This document shows, piece after piece, positions 60,011-64,000 of a stretch of DNA of 64,000 bases. A program made the position numbers and the translations under genes. The notes beneath the pieces were generated by a model that saw nothing but the letters and a program-made list of their open reading frames with translations, was not told where the DNA came from and searched no databases. The number at the start of each line of letters is the position of its first letter. The first letter of the stretch is position 1. The stretch spans positions 99,336 to 163,335 of the forward strand of contig DASQIZ010000116.1 in NCBI GenBank assembly GCA_035631315.1, written 5' to 3'. The stretch is from 40CM-2-70-7 sp035631315. GTDB taxonomy: Bacteria; Gemmatimonadota; Gemmatimonadetes; Gemmatimonadales; GWC2-71-9.

Positions 60011-61882
60011 TTACAGCCGATTCGGCGGCGTCAATCCAACGGCGATGGGCGCCGCTTCAGGTTCCGGCGTGAAGTCCTCGCCGGGGTTGATGAACCGATC
60101 CTGTTCGAACTTGTACTGCTTGTCATACAGCTGACGGTACCGTCCGTTCGCCGCCAGCAGTTGGGCGTGCGTGCCCCGCTCCACGATCTCCCCGCCTTCC
60201 ATCACCAGAATCTGGTCCGCACTGCGGATCGTGGATAGCCGGTGGGCGATCACGAACGACGTCCGGCCCTGCCGGAGCGTCTTGAGACCGTCCTGAATCT
60301 TGGCTTCGCTTTCGGAATCGAGCGAGCTGGTGGCCTCGTCCAGGATGAGAATCCTCGGGTCGGCCAGAATGGCCCGGGCGATCGACACCCGCTGCCGCTC
60401 GCCCCCCGACAGCTTGACCCCGCGCTCCCCGACGATGGTGTCATACCCCTTTTCGAATCGGCGGACGAAGTCGTCGCAGTGAGCGATCTTCGCCACCCGC
60501 TCGATCTCCTCACGGGTCGCGTGCGGATTGGCGAACGCGATGTTGTCGGCCACGGTGCCGTCGAACAGGAAGTTGTCCTGCAAGACGACGCCGAGCTGGG
60601 TGCGGTAGTCCGAGAGGCGGACCGTGTCCAAATCCCGGCCGTCGACCAGCACATGTCCCGATTTGGGACGGGCGAACGCCATCACCAGGCCGATGAGTGT
60701 GCTCTTGCCCGCCCCGGACGAGCCCACCAGCGCCGTGGTCGAGCCCGCCTTGGCCGCGAAGCTGATGTGCTTCAGGACTTCGACGTCCTTCACATACTCG
60801 AAGGTGACGTCCTTGAACTCGATATCCCCTCGCACGTCGCCCATATCCGGCTTCGCGGCGTCTTCCTGGTCTTCCGTAGTCACCGAACGGATTTCGCGGA
60901 TCCGGTCGAGGCCCGCGAAGGCTTCGGTGATCTGGGTCCCGATCGACGCGATGTTGATGACCGGCAACGCCACCTGGGCGACGAGGATTCCGTACAGCAC
61001 GAAGTCACCCATGGTCATGGTACCCGCCGCCACCGATCGCCCGCCGATCAGCATGATCAGAATCCCGATGGCGCCGACAATGACCGATGCGAATGCCCCG
61101 ACGCCCGAAATGCCCGTCATGGTGGTCGCGACGTTGCGGAGCAACGCATGCACGCCCCGACCGAACACGAGACGCTCGCCCTTCTCGGCGCGATACGACT
61201 TGACGATCCGAATGCCTCCGAGCGTCTCAGCCAACCGTCCGGTGACGTCGGCATTGATCTTCCCGCGATCGCGAAACAGGGGACGGAGCTTGGTGAACGC
61301 GAATGCCATCCCGCCGCCGAACGTGGCAAGAATCAGAATCGCGTAGCTGGTGAGCTTCCAGTTCAGCAAGAAGAGCCACACCAGCGCGATGCCGGCCGTC
61401 AGCAGCCCGCCGATCATCTGCACGAGGCCGGTGCCCACGAGATTCCGGATCCCCTCGGCGTCGGTCATGATGCGCGAGATGAGGACGCCGCTCTTGGTGG
61501 AATCGAAGTAGTTGATCGGCAGCCGCAGCACGTAGGACTGCACCCGGCGTCGCATGTCGGTGATCGCGGCCTGCGCCGCGACTCCCAGAATCTGGGAGTT
61601 CCCGAACGAGCTGGCCGCACCGATGAGCGTCGCGACACCGACCCAAAGGGCGATGCGAGTGAGCAGCTCCGGGTGGTGGCCCAGGATCACCTGGTCGACG
61701 ACCATCTTCGAGCTGGCGGGAAGCACGAATCCCGCCAGCCGATTGATGAGCATCAGAAGGAGCCCCAGCGCCAGCCGCCCCCGGTGCGCGTAGACGAGGG
61801 CGCGCGCCTCCTGCCAGGAGCCGGCGGTGAACGCCTTCTTCTTCGGAGGCTTGGGGGCGGCGGGAGTCGTCGGTGCGGTCAC
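60011..61882 (-). CDS. MsbA-like ABC exporter (membrane domain fused to ATPase)
   Basis: A 623-residue half-transporter. Six-helix membrane domain (about 25-320) with YFDSTKSGVLISRIMTDAEGIRNLVG; ATPase domain (about 355-590) with Walker A VGSSGAGKSTL, Q-loop VLQDNFLF, signature LSGGERQRVSIARAIL, Walker B ILILDEATSSLDSESE and switch His in VIAHRLSTIRSAD. The sequence is of the MsbA/lipid A or multidrug type. The C-terminal tail is short and Pro-rich. The start is GTG at 61882 with TAGATT 7 nt upstream; the longer open frame upstream is out of family. First gene of a minus-strand run. Confidence 0.92.
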   Translation of the reverse strand: MTAPTTPAAPKPPKKKAFTAGSWQEARALVYAHRGRLALGLLLMLINRLAGFVLPASSKMVVDQVILGHHPELLTRIALWVGVATLIGAASSFGNSQILGVAAQAAITDMRRRVQSYVLRLPINYFDSTKSGVLISRIMTDAEGIRNLVGTGLVQMIGGLLTAGIALVWLFLLNWKLTSYAILILATFGGGMAFAFTKLRPLFRDRGKINADVTGRLAETLGGIRIVKSYRAEKGERLVFGRGVHALLRNVATTMTGISGVGAFASVIVGAIGILIMLIGGRSVAAGTMTMGDFVLYGILVAQVALPVINIASIGTQITEAFAGLDRIREIRSVTTEDQEDAAKPDMGDVRGDIEFKDVTFEYVKDVEVLKHISFAAKAGSTTALVGSSGAGKSTLIGLVMAFARPKSGHVLVDGRDLDTVRLSDYRTQLGVVLQDNFLFDGTVADNIAFANPHATREEIERVAKIAHCDDFVRRFEKGYDTIVGERGVKLSGGERQRVSIARAILADPRILILDEATSSLDSESEAKIQDGLKTLRQGRTSFVIAHRLSTIRSADQILVMEGGEIVERGTHAQLLAANGRYRQLYDKQYKFEQDRFINPGEDFTPEPEAAPIAVGLTPPNRL

Positions 61883-61895
61883 GCGAGGGAATCTA
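61883..61895 (-). promoter_or_regulatory. TAGATT -10-like element before the ABC exporter gene
   Basis: On the minus strand TAGATT (61895-61890) ends 7 nt before the GTG at 61882; no Shine-Dalgarno sequence. Confidence 0.4.
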
Positions 61896-61977
61896 TTTGG
61901 GGGGAGCAGGGAGTGGGGAGTGGTCGAAGTCCGGGAGGTGGAAGCTCCCGTTCCTCGACGGGTTCCCCAAATACCCC

Positions 61978-61990
61978 TATCTTCTTCCCC
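61978..61990 (+). promoter_or_regulatory. TATCTT -10-like element before the small protein gene
   Basis: TATCTT (61978-61983) ends 7 nt before the GTG at 61991; no Shine-Dalgarno sequence. Confidence 0.4.
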
Positions 61991-62449
61991 GTGAGCGATT
62001 TCTCCCTCCCTCGCGAATCCATCCATGGCCGCCTGCTCCTGACGCAGGGAGGCGAGCGCGCCGGATCGGTGTTCGTGATGGCACGGGCGCCGGCGCGGGA
62101 GGGCCCGGAGACGCCGCTCGAGATGCTGAACCGCAACGAGGGGTTCTTTCCCTTCCTGCCCGACAACCGGAAGGAAGTGCTTCTCGTATCGAGGGCCCAG
62201 ACCATCGCGCTGACGGTCCCTTCCGGTGGTGAGATCCGCGCCCCGGGGGCACGGGAGATCGGGCTCGAAGTCAGCCTGGTCGACGGCACGGTATGGACGG
62301 GCGTGGCCGAGGTCAATCTGCCGCAGCCGATGTCCCGCCCCATCGACTATCTCAACGCCGGCGGAGGACCCTTCTTCGCCGTGACCACCAACAAAGCCAC
62401 CCATTTGGTGAACCGCGCGCACGTCCTCTACGCGCGCCCCACGGACTGA
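61991..62449 (+). CDS. conserved small protein next to the PilT-like ATPase, function unknown
   Basis: A 152-residue soluble protein (no signal or membrane segment): MSDFSLPRESIHGRLLL at the start, ETPLEMLNRNEGFFPFLPD, VLLVSRAQTIALTVP, YLNAGGGPFFAVTT. I cannot name a family. The GTG at 61991 is chosen because TATCTT lies 7 nt before it and a longer open frame upstream is antisense to the ABC exporter. The next gene begins 4 nt after its stop, so it is almost certainly co-expressed with the ATPase and may be part of the same motility or secretion machine. Confidence 0.7.
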   Translation: MSDFSLPRESIHGRLLLTQGGERAGSVFVMARAPAREGPETPLEMLNRNEGFFPFLPDNRKEVLLVSRAQTIALTVPSGGEIRAPGAREIGLEVSLVDGTVWTGVAEVNLPQPMSRPIDYLNAGGGPFFAVTTNKATHLVNRAHVLYARPTD

Positions 62450-62453
62450 TCCC

Positions 62454-64000
62454 ATGGCCCGTCTCGATCCCTTCATCGATCTCCTCATCAAGAACGGCGG
62501 CGAGCAGCTCCTGTTGGTGCCCGACGAGCCGGTGGGCATGGAGAAGGAGGGCCGGCAATCCAAGCTTTCCAAGCAGGTGATCACCGAGAAACAGCTCTAT
62601 GCCCTGCTCACCGAAATGGCGCCCAGCGAGGCCGCCGACCGGATCGGCAAAGGCACGGGAGCGACCTTTGAATACGCGGGTGGCGCCGGTCTCGTCATCG
62701 TTCGCGTGACGCCCAAGAATGGCAAACTGCACGCCCAGATTACGCCGGGGGTCGACGCAGGTGCGCCCGCCGAGGCGGCCGATGAGCCCGCGGACCCGCC
62801 CCTGCCCCCCGAGGCACCGACCGGAAGGAAGCCCCGTCTCTCGGTAGTGGTCGCGCCGCCGCCGGCAGAAGCGTCCACCAACGCACCGGGCGCGCTGCCC
62901 GCCGAATTCGCCGACTCGCGTCTCGAGGGCGCACAGCGACAGCTCGGCCAGCTGCTGCACGCGCTGGTGAATTCCAAGTCGTCGGACCTCCACCTGCGCG
63001 TGGACGAGCCACCCATCTTCCGGACGCACGGCGAAATCGTGCGGCATGGCGAGCAGCCGCTCACCGGCGAGCAGCTCGACCTCCTGCTGCTCTCGATCAT
63101 GCCCGAGCGCAATCGCGTCGAGTGGCGGGAGTCGGGGGATACCGACTTCGCCTATGAAATCGCGGGGCTCGCGCGCTTCCGCGTGAACGCCGCTCGCGAC
63201 CGCAAGGGATCGGTCGGCGTCTTCCGCGTGATCCCGGCGAATGTCGTCACCGTCGAAGACATGGGGATCACGCCCGAGGTACAGAAGCTCTGCTATCTCA
63301 CGAAGGGCCTGGTGCTGGTGACGGGGCCGACGGGGTCAGGCAAGTCCACCACCCTCTGCTCGCTCATCGACCTCATCAACCGCGAGCGCAGTGATCACAT
63401 CATCACGATCGAAGACCCGATCGAGTTCGTGCACGAAAACAAGAAGTGCCTGATCACCCAGCGGCAGGTGCACGTTCACACGGAGAGCTTCAAATCGGCA
63501 CTCCGGGCGGCCCTCCGCGAGGATCCGGATATCGTGCTGGTCGGCGAAATGCGTGACCTCGAAACCATCGCCATTGCGCTCGAGACCGCCGAGACGGGGC
63601 ACCTGGTGTTCGGCACCCTGCATACGACGACGGCGCCGTCCACCGTGGACCGCATCATCGATCAATTCCCCGCGGACCGGCAGGCGCAGATCCGCATCAT
63701 GCTCTCCGAGTCGCTCAAGGGCGTGATCGCCCAGACGCTGTGCAAGAAAGTCGGCGGCGGCCGGGTGGCGGCGCGCGAGATTCTGCTCACCACGCCGGCG
63801 ATTTCGAACCTCATCCGCGAAGGCAAGACGTTCCAGATTCCGTCGATCATCCAGACCAGCAAGAAGCTCGGGATGATCACGCTGAACGACGCGCTGCTCG
63901 AACTCGTCGAGAAGAAACAGGTGGAGCCGGACGAGGCCTACATGAAAGCCGTGGAGAAATCGGGCTTCGCGGCTCAGCTCAAGCAGAAGGGCTTCAAGCT
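62454..64000 (+). CDS. PilT-like type IV pilus retraction ATPase with N-terminal extension, 3' end outside the window
   Basis: The frame is open to the right edge (515 codons). Residues 1 to about 165 are an extension not found in ordinary PilT: a small N-terminal domain (MARLDPFIDLLI, LYALLTEMAPSEAADRIG) and a Pro/Ala-rich linker. From about 165 the PilT core begins: LVNSKSSDLHLRVDEPPIFR, Walker A TGPTGSGKSTT (K297), Asp box TIEDPIEFVH, Walker B VLVGEMRDLET, His box HLVFGTLHT, and ISNLIREGKTFQIPSIIQT, which is diagnostic of PilT over PilB. It powers retraction of type IV pili for twitching or surface sensing. Confidence 0.92.
   Translation, partial: MARLDPFIDLLIKNGGEQLLLVPDEPVGMEKEGRQSKLSKQVITEKQLYALLTEMAPSEAADRIGKGTGATFEYAGGAGLVIVRVTPKNGKLHAQITPGVDAGAPAEAADEPADPPLPPEAPTGRKPRLSVVVAPPPAEASTNAPGALPAEFADSRLEGAQRQLGQLLHALVNSKSSDLHLRVDEPPIFRTHGEIVRHGEQPLTGEQLDLLLLSIMPERNRVEWRESGDTDFAYEIAGLARFRVNAARDRKGSVGVFRVIPANVVTVEDMGITPEVQKLCYLTKGLVLVTGPTGSGKSTTLCSLIDLINRERSDHIITIEDPIEFVHENKKCLITQRQVHVHTESFKSALRAALREDPDIVLVGEMRDLETIAIALETAETGHLVFGTLHTTTAPSTVDRIIDQFPADRQAQIRIMLSESLKGVIAQTLCKKVGGGRVAAREILLTTPAISNLIREGKTFQIPSIIQTSKKLGMITLNDALLELVEKKQVEPDEAYMKAVEKSGFAAQLKQKGFK

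Noticed and set aside
60242..62449. 735-codon open frame on the plus strand across the ABC exporter
   Set aside because: Its first 580 codons are antisense to a clear ABC exporter. Only the last 153 codons, from the GTG at 61991, look like a real gene, which I have annotated.
1..64000. tRNA, rRNA, CRISPR arrays, transposases, integrases, prophage genes
   Set aside because: I looked for them on both strands by eye and saw none; a tRNAscan-type search was not possible here.

Overview
This 64 kb window is high-GC, densely coded chromosomal DNA from a Gram-negative, heterotrophic, probably soil or sediment bacterium. The mix of genes is most like Gemmatimonadota (Acidobacteriota is the main alternative): a MacB/FtsX-type orphan permease, a sortilin-like BNR-repeat exoprotein, PKD/Ig-like lipoproteins, secreted penicillin-acylase and YncE-like proteins, a BTAD-TPR regulator and a kdp operon carrying its own porin. 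The taxonomic call is inference from gene content; there is no rRNA in the window. I found no tRNA, rRNA, CRISPR array, prophage or insertion sequence, and no stretch over 300 bases without a gene.

Layout. 1-4.4 kb: the 3' part of an ATP-grasp ligase, an FMNH2-dependent monooxygenase and a large MacB/FtsX-like permease, tightly coupled. 4.5-7.4 kb: a UvrD-type helicase with a DEDDh exonuclease inserted in it. 7.4-13.8 kb: secreted or envelope proteins (DUF4349 lipoprotein, DinB-fold protein, Ig/PKD lipoprotein, sortilin-like BNR protein). 13.9-21.5 kb: a LytS/LytR-type two-component pair, a DUF1624 acyltransferase-like membrane protein, an ankyrin protein, a penicillin acylase and a small carboxypeptidase-regulatory-like protein. 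21.5-25.9 kb: a YncE-like protein, a PepSY-like protein and modABC for molybdate uptake. 25.8-33.4 kb: signalling genes (histidine kinase, LysR regulator, REC-PAS-HK-REC hybrid, MASE1-GGDEF) and a DctA-like carboxylate symporter.

33.4-42.8 kb is a complete potassium-scavenging operon: small ORF, kdpF, kdpA, kdpB, kdpC, outer-membrane barrel, kdpD, kdpE. It has a candidate direct-repeat operator upstream. 42.8-53.3 kb: DUF4384-like protein, Gly/Arg-rich secreted protein, aldo/keto reductase, UPF0173 hydrolase, SH3 lipoprotein, cache-GGDEF cyclase, a ceruloplasmin-like two-domain multicopper oxidase divergent from a membrane-anchored BTAD-TPR regulator, and an AI-2E-family permease. 53.4-55.7 kb: amino-acid permease and MscS channel. 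55.7-61.9 kb: a minus-strand run of MsbA-like ABC exporter, TIGR03546, TIGR03545, ECF sigma factor, FecR-like protein and a small secreted protein. 62-64 kb: a conserved small protein and the start of a PilT-like ATPase with a long N-terminal extension.

Two genome-wide habits stand out. Many genes that start a transcription unit lack a Shine-Dalgarno sequence and instead have a TAnnnT (mostly TAnCTT) hexamer 5-10 nt before the start codon, suggesting leaderless mRNAs; genes inside operons tend to have a Shine-Dalgarno sequence or overlap their neighbour. Convergent genes meet end to end or overlap, usually with no room for an intrinsic terminator.
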